The notes: a model not told the origin generated them from the sequence alone. Positions 17,598-26,580 are shown, counted from the stretch's first letter. The stretch: 64,000 nucleotides of DNA from Candidatus Enterococcus testudinis (GCF_002140915.1 NZ_NGKU01000001.1:2234380-2298379), one strand, 5' to 3'. Made by a program: numbers and translations.

Positions 17598-17992
17598 CGT
17601 GCTAACTCCTCCATGTCTGATCGCAATTTTTGAAGTGCTGAACCCTCTGTTTTATCAACCACGCCTTGAAGTTTACCCATCCCTCTAGGGCTGACATATT
17701 TGCCAAATCGTGTATAGCCGAATTCACTTAGATGGACTAATCGCCATCGAGAACCCTGGCCCCAACCCACCTCAATTCGTTTGGGCGGTCCTTTCTTGAC
17801 GCTAGAAACAATAACTGTATCGTGGGTTTCCCCTGTATCCATATATGTTGCCGCTGCCGCTTCGACATCCTGCTTCAATTCGTTACCGTAATTTTTAAGT
17901 GCTTTGTTGACTACACGAGTGGTTCTTGCTGGGCCGATTTTAGCTTCGATATTCTTTAGAATTTCGTCCATACCCTCAATTGAAAAACTCAT
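17594..17992 (-). CDS. HK97 gp10-family tail completion protein
   Basis: The chosen ATG at 17992 follows GGGGGTGAC; a longer frame upstream lacks a ribosome site. The protein has 132 residues. The opening FSIEGMDEILKNIEAKIG and the VGWGQGSRWRLVHLSEFGYT region are the family signature for head-tail joining proteins. It overlaps both neighbours by four bases. Confidence 0.85.
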   Translation of the reverse strand: MSFSIEGMDEILKNIEAKIGPARTTRVVNKALKNYGNELKQDVEAAAATYMDTGETHDTVIVSSVKKGPPKRIEVGWGQGSRWRLVHLSEFGYTRFGKYVSPRGMGKLQGVVDKTEGSALQKLRSDMEELAR

Positions 17993-18360
17993 GAAGTCAC
18001 CCCCAAAATAATCTTGAGAAAGTCGTTGTTCTCCAAATCTGGTGCAAAATCTACAATATCCCATACATCATCTTTGTATCGAAAATCATCTAAGACTACT
18101 TTATGCGCATTGTCAGGCAAGTAGTCCGTATATGGGTCCCGTATCTTGATTGTGACAGCTTTCTTTGTCCCTTTGCCGCTAAGGATATCCCTATCCTTTG
18201 AAGAAGGGTTATACACCAAGCACGTGCACTTATACAACTTCTTCTTTTCCTGTTCACCAGGATCAGGACCGTCACTGTCTTGATATTCAAAAAAAGCAAC
18301 TGGCGTGTTCAAATCACCGGCTACAATTTCAGGTCTTTCATATTTTGTTTTAATCGGCAA
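17989..18360 (-). CDS. Head closure / head-tail adaptor protein
   Basis: It encodes 123 residues from TTG 18360, which has AGGTGA five bases before it; GTG 18369 in the same frame is the alternative. The order connector gp6-like, head closure, gp10-like, terminator, tail tube is conserved in HK97-type phages, and the beta-barrel-like sequence VTIKIRDPYTDYLP fits a head closure protein. Assignment is mainly by position. Confidence 0.75.
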   Translation of the reverse strand: MPIKTKYERPEIVAGDLNTPVAFFEYQDSDGPDPGEQEKKKLYKCTCLVYNPSSKDRDILSGKGTKKAVTIKIRDPYTDYLPDNAHKVVLDDFRYKDDVWDIVDFAPDLENNDFLKIILGVTS

Positions 18361-18628
18361 CTTGATCACCTACCAAGTCTATTGAAGCATCCATAATCAT
18401 AGTTTGAAAGTTATCGTAAAAGTATTCGAGCGCCTCGTTTCTTAAATAACGAGTGCGCTCATAAACTAGTTCTTTGCCCTTTTCGTAGATGAGCGGATCA
18501 AACTCTCCGATTATTGATTTGATATCGGCAAACCCACTTTCTAACTGCTTACCAATATCTTCATCTTCTGAGGAATGAAATATACGAAATCTAGCCTTGA
18601 ATTCATCGATAAAACTCTGACTAATCAT
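18350..18628 (-). CDS. Head-tail connector, Gp6-like
   Basis: This all-helical protein of 92 residues (FIDEFKARFRIFHSSEDEDIGKQLESG, then ELVYERTRYLRNEALEYFYDNF) fits gp6-like head-tail connectors of HK97 phages, which form the ring under the portal. It overlaps the next gene by 11 bases. Confidence 0.82.
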   Translation of the reverse strand: MISQSFIDEFKARFRIFHSSEDEDIGKQLESGFADIKSIIGEFDPLIYEKGKELVYERTRYLRNEALEYFYDNFQTMIMDASIDLVGDQVAD

Positions 18629-18638
18629 TCATCATCCC

Positions 18639-18797
18639 TCATTTCTTTGTATCATCTATCCGTTCAAGAAAAGAGTTATCAAGATTTTTTTCAACCTCGT
18701 TAGCTCTTTTCAAAGTCATTTCAATTATTTGGTTAATCTCGTAGATATCTTTCGTCTTGGTGTCCCGAAACTTCTTCAAAACTTTATATTTGGCCAT
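18639..18797 (-). CDS. Small head-region protein
   Basis: The frame encodes 52 residues: MAKYKVLKKFRDTKTKD followed by EIDQIIEMT-like sequence and a charged helix. It fills the space between capsid and connector genes, stops 10 bases before the connector ATG, and has a beta-hairpin-plus-helix character that recurs in this place in other Gram-positive HK97-type phages. The ribosome site is weak. Function is unknown. Confidence 0.72.
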   Translation of the reverse strand: MAKYKVLKKFRDTKTKDIYEINQIIEMTLKRANEVEKNLDNSFLERIDDTKK

Positions 18798-18806
18798 AAG
18801 TATTCA

Positions 18807-19979
18807 CTACCCTTCTGGTGTAGTTTCAGGTGTAAAATTTAAATCATAAACTTGAGCAGCATCGTTGTTCGTTGGGTAACCATTGCCAAGCATATCAATC
18901 GCGTAAAGAGTTGCGCGTTTCATAGCAAACGTTTCTTTGTAGACGTACACTTTTTCTGGGCGAGATTGTGTCGCTTCATATTCGCCGCCAACATATGCGA
19001 TTAATTTATTTTCTGGTACATCAATAGATTCGATAATATGATCAACGTTGATGAAAGGCATATTTGATCCATACACGTTGTTAAGGTTGGCGAAAGTCAC
19101 TGCAGCAATAATATCGTAGTAGTTGACTGGATTAACAATCAAATAGACATTCCCAGATACTTTTCGATATTCAGTAGTTCCAGCATCGTTTTTATCAATT
19201 TTATAAGTGTACTTAGACAATTTCTTCATTACGCCAGCTAGTTCGGAAACAATGGTATTTTTTGCAAATGTCAAAGTTCCGGCTGCTGCCTTATCAGGAT
19301 ATTCACCACCCGTTACTGCACCGTCTAGGTCTTTCAACAATCCAACAGGTTCATCGTTTCCTGTGCCAGTGATAACTTTTTCTGCCCAGATATCACGAAC
19401 AGCTTCAGTTAAAGAGATGTTGATGAAACGATCAATCCAACGAGGTCCCAAATCGAGAGTATCGTTTGAAATCAAGAAGAAAGCAGTCAATGCAAGTTGA
19501 ACAAATTCAGCTGCACCAAACTTAGCGTCCAATTGTCCTTCTAAATCTTTGTGTAGTGGCCCAAATACCGCAACACCTGATCGACGAGCGCGAATGACTT
19601 TCACACGTCCAACAGTAGGCGTGAAGTTGATGATGCCTAAAATCGGATGATCTTTTTGCAAGTTTTCGAAAACACGTTCCAAAATTGTTTCTGGCCAAAC
19701 CAAGTCAGAATCAAACCCGCCAGTTTTAACTGCTTCGTTATAGAATTTAGTTTCTTCTGCAGTTAATGTTGGAATGCCGCGTGCTTCTAACACACGATTA
19801 TCAGTAACATTTTTTAATTCGTCGTATTCAGCCTTGACTTGCTTGCCAGCATCTTCAGCGATAGCCGTCACATAAGCTTCTAAAGCATCGTTTACTTGTT
19901 CAGGTGTTGCATCTTCTTTTGCAGAAATAGCGTTAAAGATTTTCTTCGCATCTGCAGTTTTGTCTGTAATTTTTAACAT
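18807..19979 (-). CDS. Major capsid protein, HK97 fold
   Basis: This protein has 390 residues. The first ~95 are charged and helical, resembling the scaffolding delta domain removed by the prohead protease. From there the sequence (LVWPETILERVFENLQKDHPILGIINF, RSGVAVFGPL, LISNDTLDLGPRWIDRFINISLTEAV, WAEKVITGTGNDEP) is HK97-type capsid. The protease gene lies directly upstream. SD AAGGAG precedes the ATG. Confidence 0.92.
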   Translation of the reverse strand: MLKITDKTADAKKIFNAISAKEDATPEQVNDALEAYVTAIAEDAGKQVKAEYDELKNVTDNRVLEARGIPTLTAEETKFYNEAVKTGGFDSDLVWPETILERVFENLQKDHPILGIINFTPTVGRVKVIRARRSGVAVFGPLHKDLEGQLDAKFGAAEFVQLALTAFFLISNDTLDLGPRWIDRFINISLTEAVRDIWAEKVITGTGNDEPVGLLKDLDGAVTGGEYPDKAAAGTLTFAKNTIVSELAGVMKKLSKYTYKIDKNDAGTTEYRKVSGNVYLIVNPVNYYDIIAAVTFANLNNVYGSNMPFINVDHIIESIDVPENKLIAYVGGEYEATQSRPEKVYVYKETFAMKRATLYAIDMLGNGYPTNNDAAQVYDLNFTPETTPEG

Positions 19980-19982
19980 AAT

Positions 19983-20687
19983 TTATTCTCCTTTTCGCAA
20001 TCGTGCGATTAATGATTTTTGTTTTGGTTTTTGTTCCACTTCATTTGTTACATGTTGGCTTAAATTAGACATAGCAACAGCCACGGCGTTTTGGATCATA
20101 GAAGCAATATCCTGCGGTTCTTCTTGAGGTTCGGCACGTTTTACAGAATCAGCAAATCCGAATTCGACTGCTTCGTCTGCCGTGAACCATTTTTCTTCAT
20201 TCATCCATTCACGCAACTGATCAGCTGATTGACCGGTCTTATCAGAATAAATTGCCAGAATTGAATCATCGATGGTCTCCAAAGCATTCAGAGTTTTTTG
20301 GATATCCTGTTTGTTTCCCCAAGCGAATGTTGAAGCTTCGTGAATCATCAATGAAGTGCCAACATTCATGATCACTTCGTCAGCGCCAGCAATGATGAAA
20401 GTTGCGGCACTGGCTGCCAAACCAGTCACTTCGACAGTGACGTTTGACGGATGATCTTTCAGATAATTGTAAATTTCAATCCCTTCAAACACATCGCCGC
20501 CAGGACTATTCAGTTTGATCACGATATCATCTGTGACTGTATCCAGTGATTCACGGATATCTTTCGCATTAATAACATCATCATCACGCCAATATTTCTT
20601 TTGGACATTGCCACTCAAGGTGAGAATGTGCTTACCATTTTGAATCTCGTTGGTAAATTGAAAAGGTACTTTTTTAACTTTCGGCAT
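19983..20687 (-). CDS. Prohead protease, ClpP-type
   Basis: This protein has 234 residues from ATG 20687; the longer GTG start overlaps the GGAGGTGAG site. It matures the capsid by cutting the delta domain. The ClpP fold is clear: NSPGGDVFEGIEIYNYL, the nucleophile serine in GLAASAATF, the histidine in SLMIHEAS, and an aspartate later in the helix region. The gene overlaps the portal gene end by 14 bases. Confidence 0.93.
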   Translation of the reverse strand: MPKVKKVPFQFTNEIQNGKHILTLSGNVQKKYWRDDDVINAKDIRESLDTVTDDIVIKLNSPGGDVFEGIEIYNYLKDHPSNVTVEVTGLAASAATFIIAGADEVIMNVGTSLMIHEASTFAWGNKQDIQKTLNALETIDDSILAIYSDKTGQSADQLREWMNEEKWFTADEAVEFGFADSVKRAEPQEEPQDIASMIQNAVAVAMSNLSQHVTNEVEQKPKQKSLIARLRKGE

Positions 20688-21843
20688 TTTCGTTCTCACC
20701 TCCCTTCAATTTTTCATAGTTTTTAGTCATAATCAATTGCTGGCCTTCACCATTTGGCAACGGGTCGTAATCGGTCACTTCACGCACTTCATCACGCAAG
20801 AACGTTCCGGAAGAAACGATCTTATCAATTTGAGTAGCATTTTCTAGAATGCTGACAGGCAATACTTTAGAAACTTTAATTCGTTCACCATTTTGGTATT
20901 CTTTTTTTGTAATGATTTTGGCCATCAACTCGTCCTGAAGCTTCTTCATCAGTGGTGCGATACAAAGTTTACGAAAAGCATCTAGATTAGAATCAAGATC
21001 AGCTTTTTCACCATAAATAAGCGCCGTAGGAACTCCTATGGCGTTGGCTACATCATCGATCAACGATGTTTTCATTTTGTTCAGCTCATCAAGAGATTGA
21101 TTCGAAACTCCTTGTTTGTTGGTGTATTCCTCATAATCAATGTTCTTCACCTTTGCCACGATCGCAACTGATTTTGTCTTAAAGGCTTGATAGATTTTAT
21201 CGACATATTCTTGAAGTTTTTCTGTTCGAGTCTTGCCGTTTTCATCTTTCTTTTCGTTGGCAGTAGCAGTTGCATTGATAGACACCGATCCACGAATTTG
21301 ATTATTTCGCATTGCAATTTCAATGATTCGCCCAAATAACTCGGAATAGTCCTCAAACAAGCCCTTTGTAAAACGATCAAGTTTATCATTGTTGTATTCA
21401 ATGTAGATCACATCTGACATATTGAAGCTTTTTTGAAATACATAGTTCTTTACTGTTACGCCAGTGAACACATCATCATAAACGGCATATTCTGTACGAG
21501 AAAAATCATCAGCTATCAACAATTGGTTATCTTCAGTAAAAATGACCAGCACTTCGTTGTCGTCCATAAGTCGATAGAAAAACTTTTCCCAGAACGTTGC
21601 AGCAGACATATCATTGTTGGGTCGAACATTCAAAATGTATTCCCAATCAGCAGTACCATCTTTGTTTTTGAACTTTACTTCCAGTGTAGACATTGTCCTT
21701 GCGACAAAATCTAGCACTGTGTTCTTTGCCATAATTTTTAGATATGCTCGAGCGGATTCATCATCACCATAGACGAGATCAGGAATCCAGTCCGAAGGTT
21801 CTTCATTACGTATGGACTGCTTAAAGACATCAAATAAACTCAC
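20674..21843 (-). CDS. Portal protein, HK97 family
   Basis: This protein has 389 residues from a GTG start with AAAGGTGGTGA before it. It makes the twelve-fold DNA entry ring. Typical stretches are WEYILNVRPNNDMSAATFWEKFFY, DVIYIEYNN, and NAIGVPTALIYGEKADLDSNLDAFRKLCIAPLM. Its position between terminase and protease agrees. Confidence 0.93.
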   Translation of the reverse strand: MSLFDVFKQSIRNEEPSDWIPDLVYGDDESARAYLKIMAKNTVLDFVARTMSTLEVKFKNKDGTADWEYILNVRPNNDMSAATFWEKFFYRLMDDNEVLVIFTEDNQLLIADDFSRTEYAVYDDVFTGVTVKNYVFQKSFNMSDVIYIEYNNDKLDRFTKGLFEDYSELFGRIIEIAMRNNQIRGSVSINATATANEKKDENGKTRTEKLQEYVDKIYQAFKTKSVAIVAKVKNIDYEEYTNKQGVSNQSLDELNKMKTSLIDDVANAIGVPTALIYGEKADLDSNLDAFRKLCIAPLMKKLQDELMAKIITKKEYQNGERIKVSKVLPVSILENATQIDKIVSSGTFLRDEVREVTDYDPLPNGEGQQLIMTKNYEKLKGGENENAES

Positions 21844-21879
21844 ATATTTTCACCACCTTTCAATGTCAAAAACAATCAT

Positions 21880-22239
21880 CTATTTCTTGCGAGTATGAGA
21901 ATAAAACTCCCGTTCATAGGATGATTTTTTGATTACCCATTTATGATCTTTATAGATACGATATGGCGTATTAACAATTAAAATATCTGGTTCCGCTAAT
22001 ACTTCTCTGTATTTTCTAAACAGATTATTGCTCTTCAACAATTGTTTAGAATGATAAAGGATAGGTTCTGTTTGTTTTAAATCTCTTGGCGTAGGGCAGT
22101 GAATAGTCCATCCGTTCTTTCCGTAAGGATCGCTCGATTCGTAGTAAAATTCAACAAAGTATAATTTAGAAGTATCTTTACGATCAATCAAAGCCATCGC
22201 CTCTAAGTTAGTTATTTCTTCGTATACAATTGATTTCAA
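21880..22239 (-). CDS. Hypothetical phage protein between terminase and portal
   Basis: This 119-residue protein is aromatic- and charge-rich (YFVEFYYESSDPYGKNGWTIHCP). The start is TTG 22239 behind AAAGGTGGTGA. It has no membrane segment and no motif I recognise. Extra small genes at this place are probably not structural. Confidence 0.65.
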   Translation of the reverse strand: MKSIVYEEITNLEAMALIDRKDTSKLYFVEFYYESSDPYGKNGWTIHCPTPRDLKQTEPILYHSKQLLKSNNLFRKYREVLAEPDILIVNTPYRIYKDHKWVIKKSSYEREFYSHTRKK

Positions 22240-22283
22240 AAACTATCACCACCTTTCAATTGGATTAGATATATGGATCACCT

Positions 22284-22445
22284 TCACTTTCCGGCAAATC
22301 GCCTACCTGATTTATTTTGGATCTTTTCAGGTGGTTTCTTCTTGTAACCCAAAGGTGTTGTAGTTACTGTAGTGAAATAAACGGTGTTACCAGCCATTAC
22401 GTTTTTTGTTTTTCGCTCAACGTTTAGATATTGCGGTTTATACAT
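22284..22445 (-). CDS. Small basic phage protein
   Basis: A 53-codon frame, MYKPQYLNVERKTKN, ending in KKKPPEKIQNKSGRRFAGK. It overlaps neither neighbour and lies ten bases downstream of the small membrane protein gene. High content of K/R and T suggests a real, possibly nucleic-acid-contacting peptide, but there is no strong ribosome site. Confidence 0.5.
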   Translation of the reverse strand: MYKPQYLNVERKTKNVMAGNTVYFTTVTTTPLGYKKKPPEKIQNKSGRRFAGK

Positions 22446-22454
22446 AATGATCAC

Positions 22455-22583
22455 TCACTTTCTGCGTGAAACCCATTCAATCAATATTGCAATAAATAAA
22501 ATAAACAAAAATATCGGTATCAGAATATACCAGTATTTAATAAAAAATTCTCTTTCGGTTAAATGAATCCAATCACTGAACAT
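22455..22583 (-). CDS. Small single-span membrane protein
   Basis: A 42-codon frame with a hydrophobic segment (YWYILIPIFLFILFIAILI) and a basic end (EWVSRRK). It starts 17 bases after the large terminase stop, preceded by a GAGGC-like site. The function is unknown. Confidence 0.58.
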   Translation of the reverse strand: MFSDWIHLTEREFFIKYWYILIPIFLFILFIAILIEWVSRRK

Positions 22584-22599
22584 AACCTAGCCTCGCTTT

Positions 22600-24282
22600 C
22601 TAAAACTCAATTTCATCCAACATGTCAAATGCATCATCATAGTCGTAGTCAATGATTTCATCAGCACGCCATAGACAGTATTCAAAAGCCTTGAAGCCGT
22701 CTGTCTTACGACGAACCTCTTCTTTCTTCTTGTATGATTTATTCCCATCACCGTTAGTCTTAACTAGTACATTGTTTGTGTACCAGCGCATGAGAGGATT
22801 ATCACCAAAGATAATGTGATTATTGGCAAATGCATCTTCAATCCTTGGCGCTAGTAAATTATCAGCAGCTGTTGGATTTCTAATCACTTCGATTTCAAAT
22901 CCTTCCTCCAAAAACAATGGTCGCAATAAATCCATCCGGAAATTATCGGCTACTATTTTCGTTATGCCGTATTTCTCACGTTGCTCAACAAACCAGCCGA
23001 CAACTGTTTTAGGATCGATTGTGGGACCATCTATGACCGTCAGCAATCCTTTTTCTTCCCATTCCCTTATCGGTGCAAATTTTTCTTTTGTAGTTTCAGA
23101 AGCTTTACGAGAATACCCGTAGTAAATGTCCACAAATTGCTTTCTAACGAACGAATGGGTCTTGAATACATAATCATCCCCATCACGAAACAAAAGCCCA
23201 CAAGCGGCGAAATCACGCAGACTGGCATAGTCTAAACCACCAATGGCTTGTTTGCCGATTAGGTTTGTTGGGAATGGTCTGTTGGTTGCCAGAATCTCTT
23301 CACGACTAGCCACCGATCGTTCTAAGTCTGTGACAGGTAAATTCATACGTTTAGTCATGAACTCTTCTCGGTTGCTTGGATCGTCTTCCAAATCCTCGTA
23401 TTCTTCCATAACAGTTTCGTAGAGATTGTCCGCATACTCAGATAGTGGCTGATGAAACATAGGGTTTGCTAATTCCCAGTTATCAGGATCATTGACCTGG
23501 TCTTCTGAATCAAGTTTGCAAATGAAAGGGAAAAGAGCATTGAAACGGACTGAACCGTTCAACACTCTTTTCGCTTTTTCTTTCATGTTGTCCAAGAATC
23601 CCTCACGAACATAACCATCAGTACCTACATAAAACTCCCTCGGGTTCGGACGTTTGCCAAGCCCACTGATATGAACTTTTACATCTTTGTTCGATTCGTA
23701 TCGATGGATTTCATCAAAAGCTACTGCTCCATCACGTAATCCGTCTTTTGTATCGCCGTTGCTGGTACGAAATTTTATCTTGCTGCCAGTCTTTTTGCTG
23801 GTGATCACTGACTTGCCATATTCGAAGGCTTTTTGCAGTGTTTTGTTACGTTTGATTGTATTGTATATCTCTTCGAATGATGTTTTAGCTTGATCCTCAC
23901 TATTAGCAACGATCGAAACATTGTAGTCCATGATGCCGTGCATTTCGGTTTGAAGGAAATTCAAAACGACTGATAGCAGACCGTTTTTACCTCCACCACG
24001 ACCAAACATCCAAAGAAATTTACGATACACATTCCGGTCATTCTTCTTGAAATAAAAAAAGATGAATGCGATCAAGAACTTTTGAAATGGCTGCATTGGG
24101 AAAAACCATTTCTCACCATAAGCAATGCACTTATCAATCATCACATCATCGAAGTAAACATCATCACGACTAAGGACATCACGTTCGACATACTCAATTA
24201 AATCTTTCCGCTCTTTATTGAACTTTATTTCCCCTGATTTGAATTGCTCAATATAATAATCGACATGCTTTTGATGAATCAT
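22600..24282 (-). CDS. Terminase large subunit
   Basis: This protein has 560 residues. It powers DNA packaging and cuts concatemers. The ATPase half has the Walker A-type GRGGGKNG (~residue 91), and VAFDEIHRYE as Walker B with the catalytic glutamate. The nuclease half begins with GGLDYASLRDFAACGLLF (first acidic residue) and continues through KIVADNFRMD to a late acidic DEIIDYDYDD region. It overlaps the small subunit gene by four bases. Confidence 0.95.
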   Translation of the reverse strand: MIHQKHVDYYIEQFKSGEIKFNKERKDLIEYVERDVLSRDDVYFDDVMIDKCIAYGEKWFFPMQPFQKFLIAFIFFYFKKNDRNVYRKFLWMFGRGGGKNGLLSVVLNFLQTEMHGIMDYNVSIVANSEDQAKTSFEEIYNTIKRNKTLQKAFEYGKSVITSKKTGSKIKFRTSNGDTKDGLRDGAVAFDEIHRYESNKDVKVHISGLGKRPNPREFYVGTDGYVREGFLDNMKEKAKRVLNGSVRFNALFPFICKLDSEDQVNDPDNWELANPMFHQPLSEYADNLYETVMEEYEDLEDDPSNREEFMTKRMNLPVTDLERSVASREEILATNRPFPTNLIGKQAIGGLDYASLRDFAACGLLFRDGDDYVFKTHSFVRKQFVDIYYGYSRKASETTKEKFAPIREWEEKGLLTVIDGPTIDPKTVVGWFVEQREKYGITKIVADNFRMDLLRPLFLEEGFEIEVIRNPTAADNLLAPRIEDAFANNHIIFGDNPLMRWYTNNVLVKTNGDGNKSYKKKEEVRRKTDGFKAFEYCLWRADEIIDYDYDDAFDMLDEIEF

Positions 24283-24596
24283 GTTAAATCACTCTCATCA
24301 TAATCATCTTGATTGTCAGTAACTACTTTTCCGTTTAGATCATCCAGGTTAAGGTCTTTACCGAGCGCAATAATTGCACGAGAAATCGTAACTTTTTGAG
24401 CGATTGCTGGGTTAGTTTTAAGATACGTTTGAGTGCCATTGAAACCTTCGACAATCGGGCCGTATTGCTTAACAGCTTTATCCATTTTTCGATAAAGCCT
24501 AACTAAATCAAGGTATCTCTCAACTTTTTCAAGTTCCATCTGATCGTTAACGTCAATTTGTCTCAGCAACTGTTTCTTTAAATCTGACATCTTCAA
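24279..24596 (-). CDS. Terminase small subunit, P27 family
   Basis: This protein has 105 residues. Helical ELEKVERYLDLVRLYRKMDKAV, the segment GFNGTQTYLKTNPAIAQK, and a final helix are characteristic of P27-type small subunits that recognise packaging-site DNA. The start is probably TTG 24596, nine bases behind GGGGGG; ATG 24590 is an alternative. Confidence 0.88.
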   Translation of the reverse strand: MKMSDLKKQLLRQIDVNDQMELEKVERYLDLVRLYRKMDKAVKQYGPIVEGFNGTQTYLKTNPAIAQKVTISRAIIALGKDLNLDDLNGKVVTDNQDDYDESDLT

Positions 24597-24635
24597 AGGC
24601 TCTCACCCCCCTAGCAAAAAATTTTTAGTCATAAA

Positions 24636-24718
24636 TTTGGACAGTTGACCCCATCCACCGGTTCCCAATTTTGGGATTTGACCCCAAAATAATTCGACCG
24701 GGGGTATGTTAGTCCCCA
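24636..24718. other. Candidate cos packaging site
   Basis: The gap directly before the terminase small subunit contains TTGACCCCA twice (24645-24653, 24678-24686), a dyad ATTTTGGG/CCCAAAAT (24668-24690), and a GC-rich ACCGGGGG patch in otherwise AT-rich sequence. Phages with an HNH gene by the terminase are usually cos type, and cos lies here. Cohesive end sequence cannot be read off directly. Confidence 0.4.
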
Positions 24719-24733
24719 CTTTCGTTTGATTTT

Positions 24734-24973
24734 CTATTCATTTTTGGGATTCGGTTCTTTAGGTAAATTATCAGTATACTCAATGTCAATCGATAGTACA
24801 TTGCATACAAGCTCATCAGACCGCAACAAGTTCCAAGTATCTTCGACTCGTCCATCAACCAGTGATATACTTCCCTCGGTTACTGCTGATCTTAACCCAT
24901 GCAACTTACCAATAGCTTTGTCAATTAAATTCTGATCAAGTTCTTTCTTGTTTGCTATTGTATCTTTACTCAT
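24734..24973 (-). CDS. Hypothetical protein next to terminase genes
   Basis: This protein has 79 residues, is soluble and acidic, has GGGGAGG before the ATG, and overlaps the preceding gene by four bases. Nothing diagnostic is seen. Confidence 0.65.
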   Translation of the reverse strand: MSKDTIANKKELDQNLIDKAIGKLHGLRSAVTEGSISLVDGRVEDTWNLLRSDELVCNVLSIDIEYTDNLPKEPNPKNE

Positions 24974-25548
24974 TGATTCATTACCTCCCCAGTGATTCTA
25001 TTAATAGATAATACTTTCTGTTTAGGATCATCTTTGGTCATATAAACAAATGTGATTACATTAGTTCCTTCACCCCATGCGCAGCTTGTTACATAGTGAT
25101 TTGTCATAGATACAACCCCAACCTCTTGGCCTTTGATGTAAAGCTTAGGTACTTTCCCATTCAAATCGAAGCTAACGTCTTCTCTGGTTAATGGTTTACC
25201 TAACATAGCTTGATTGAGTGCCTGTTCCCATTCCTCGCATCCCTTCGAAGAAAAGTTAACAGTCACATTGCCGCCTTCAACGAATTGCTTAGTGAAGTTT
25301 TCGTAAACTACATCTACGATTTTGTACTTAAGCAATGCTGACTTAAGACCTAGTCCATCCGCTGCCAATTTATCAACCAATAGTTTTTTACCATCAATAC
25401 CATCAGCATTAGAGGTTGTTACTATTGCTTCGGGATATAGTTTTTTAATTCTAGTCAATAAAGATTTATTTCTTGGACCGACAACAATAGTGTACCTTCC
25501 GTCTTCAACGTATTCCTTTAGTGTATTATAAGATGTCAAATTCATCAT
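24970..25548 (-). CDS. Hypothetical phage protein of the packaging region
   Basis: It encodes 192 residues from ATG 25548 (ATG 25545 also possible), overlapping the end of the HNH gene by 23 bases. It begins with a Rossmann-like strand-turn pattern YTIVVGPRNKSLLTRIKKLYPEAIV, and the C-terminal third is beta-rich. I do not recognise the family. Confidence 0.65.
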   Translation of the reverse strand: MMNLTSYNTLKEYVEDGRYTIVVGPRNKSLLTRIKKLYPEAIVTTSNADGIDGKKLLVDKLAADGLGLKSALLKYKIVDVVYENFTKQFVEGGNVTVNFSSKGCEEWEQALNQAMLGKPLTREDVSFDLNGKVPKLYIKGQEVGVVSMTNHYVTSCAWGEGTNVITFVYMTKDDPKQKVLSINRITGEVMNQ

Positions 25549-25846
25549 CCCACTTTCTCTTCTTTGGTTGGCCACGATAGTTCATTCGATCGTGTCGCTT
25601 GTTGTGACAGTCCTTGCATAGTGTTCTTAGATTGTCAGGATCAAATGCCAGCTCTGGATTTGTTTCCAACTCTTTGATGTGATCGACTTCCAGTATCGAA
25701 TCATACTGTGTTGTCAGTCTGCCTTCAGCTTTACACCACAAGCATTCATAGTGATCTCGTTCGAGTATTGATTGCCTTAGGTTGCGCCACTTGGTCGATC
25801 CATAAAACCTAGCACGATCCGCCTTGGTTTTGACAACAGGTATCAT
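25526..25846 (-). CDS. HNH endonuclease of the packaging module
   Basis: This protein has 106 residues. Two CxxC pairs bracket the active site: CLWC, EVDHIKE (first HNH histidine), DPDNLRTLC, CKDCHNKRH. Such nucleases beside the terminase stimulate cos cleavage and are needed for packaging in HK97-like and staphylococcal cos phages. Start is ATG 25846. A 5' fragment of the same gene recurs at 26581-26654 because of the assembly artefact. Confidence 0.92.
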   Translation of the reverse strand: MIPVVKTKADRARFYGSTKWRNLRQSILERDHYECLWCKAEGRLTTQYDSILEVDHIKELETNPELAFDPDNLRTLCKDCHNKRHDRMNYRGQPKKRKWDDEFDIL

Positions 25847-26172
25847 TGCTCTTTGGCTAACTGTTCAACATAAACATTTACCAAGGCTCGTTGCACTTGC
25901 AAGATTCCGTCTACTCCAAGCTGTGTTACATCGAGGTTCATATGTTCTTTTATAAACGTTGCGTTAACAGGTGCCTCAAGCGATCGCTTCATCATGTAAT
26001 AGTTTAGTGCTGCAAGTTCATCTACCTTCAGCCCGTACGCCGTGATTACTTTCCAGAACAGATCAGCAATAGCATCCATATCCTTCTCTTCTCGTAACTG
26101 AGTTAGCATCTTGATGAAGTCGTCTTGCTTTTCTGGAACAAATTTCTTTTTGTGATCCTGTGGTTTCTTCAT
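25843..26172 (-). CDS. Hypothetical phage protein, copy 1
   Basis: This 109-residue helical protein starts at ATG 26172 behind AAAAGGAGCG. It begins with MKKPQDHKKKFVPEKQDDF and contains LNYYMMKRSLEAPVNATFIKEHMNLDV. It overlaps the HNH gene by four bases, so it likely belongs to the packaging module. An identical copy at 26651-26980 is an artefact; the chromosome should carry one. Confidence 0.7.
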   Translation of the reverse strand: MKKPQDHKKKFVPEKQDDFIKMLTQLREEKDMDAIADLFWKVITAYGLKVDELAALNYYMMKRSLEAPVNATFIKEHMNLDVTQLGVDGILQVQRALVNVYVEQLAKEQ

Positions 26173-26211
26173 TTCTATCGCTCCTTTTGGGCATAATAAA
26201 AACACCTAAGG

Positions 26212-26539
26212 TTAGTCAGGTGTTTGAAATTTATCGATTTTTAAATCAGCATATTTATCTATATTGCTCTTGTAATAATCTATAAACGAATTAATCTTAT
26301 TTTTATAATTGATTTTTTCATCATCTTCAATTCTAACAGTGAGTGAAGGATCCTCGAATTCATAAGAATTAAAAAGTACGTCAATTTTTTTTAGCAACAT
26401 ATTGGTACATACGACTACCCTTAGAAAGTAAAATTGATTATTTGATGATAAGTAAGTTAATTCCTTTTCTTTAAGATATTCAAGTTTCTTTATATTTAAA
26501 TGAACTTCATTCAAAGCTTTTTCTCTCATAGTTGAATAT
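26212..26539 (-). pseudogene. Truncated copy of the 166-codon gene, caused by the adapter junction
   Basis: The frame carries the last 109 codons of the protein encoded intact at 27020-27520. Upstream it runs into adapter sequence, whose translation gives the spurious N-terminus MCIRDR. It should not be annotated as a separate gene. Confidence 0.93.
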
Positions 26540-26577
26540 CTGTCTCTTATACACATCTAGATGTGTATAAGAGACAG
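26540..26577. other. Nextera mate-pair junction adapter, sequencing contaminant
   Basis: The 38 bases are CTGTCTCTTATACACATCT followed directly by its reverse complement AGATGTGTATAAGAGACAG, the Tn5 mosaic end sequence joined tail to tail. This is the circularisation junction left in mate-pair libraries and is not part of the genome. Three unmatched bases (26578-26580) follow it. Confidence 0.97.
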
Positions 26578-26580
26578 ACA

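Larger units (their letters stand above)
25773..26539. repeat. Copy 1 of a 767-bp duplicated block (assembly artefact)
   Basis: This block is identical, as far as I can read it, to 26581-27347 at a fixed offset of 808. It holds the HNH 5' end, the whole 109-codon gene and most of the 166-codon gene. It ends exactly where a sequencing adapter begins. Confidence 0.95.

Noticed and set aside
26540-26577. Perfect palindrome as a terminator, transposon end or recombination site
   Set aside because: It is the Tn5 mosaic end joined to itself as used in mate-pair library preparation; no transposase gene is present.
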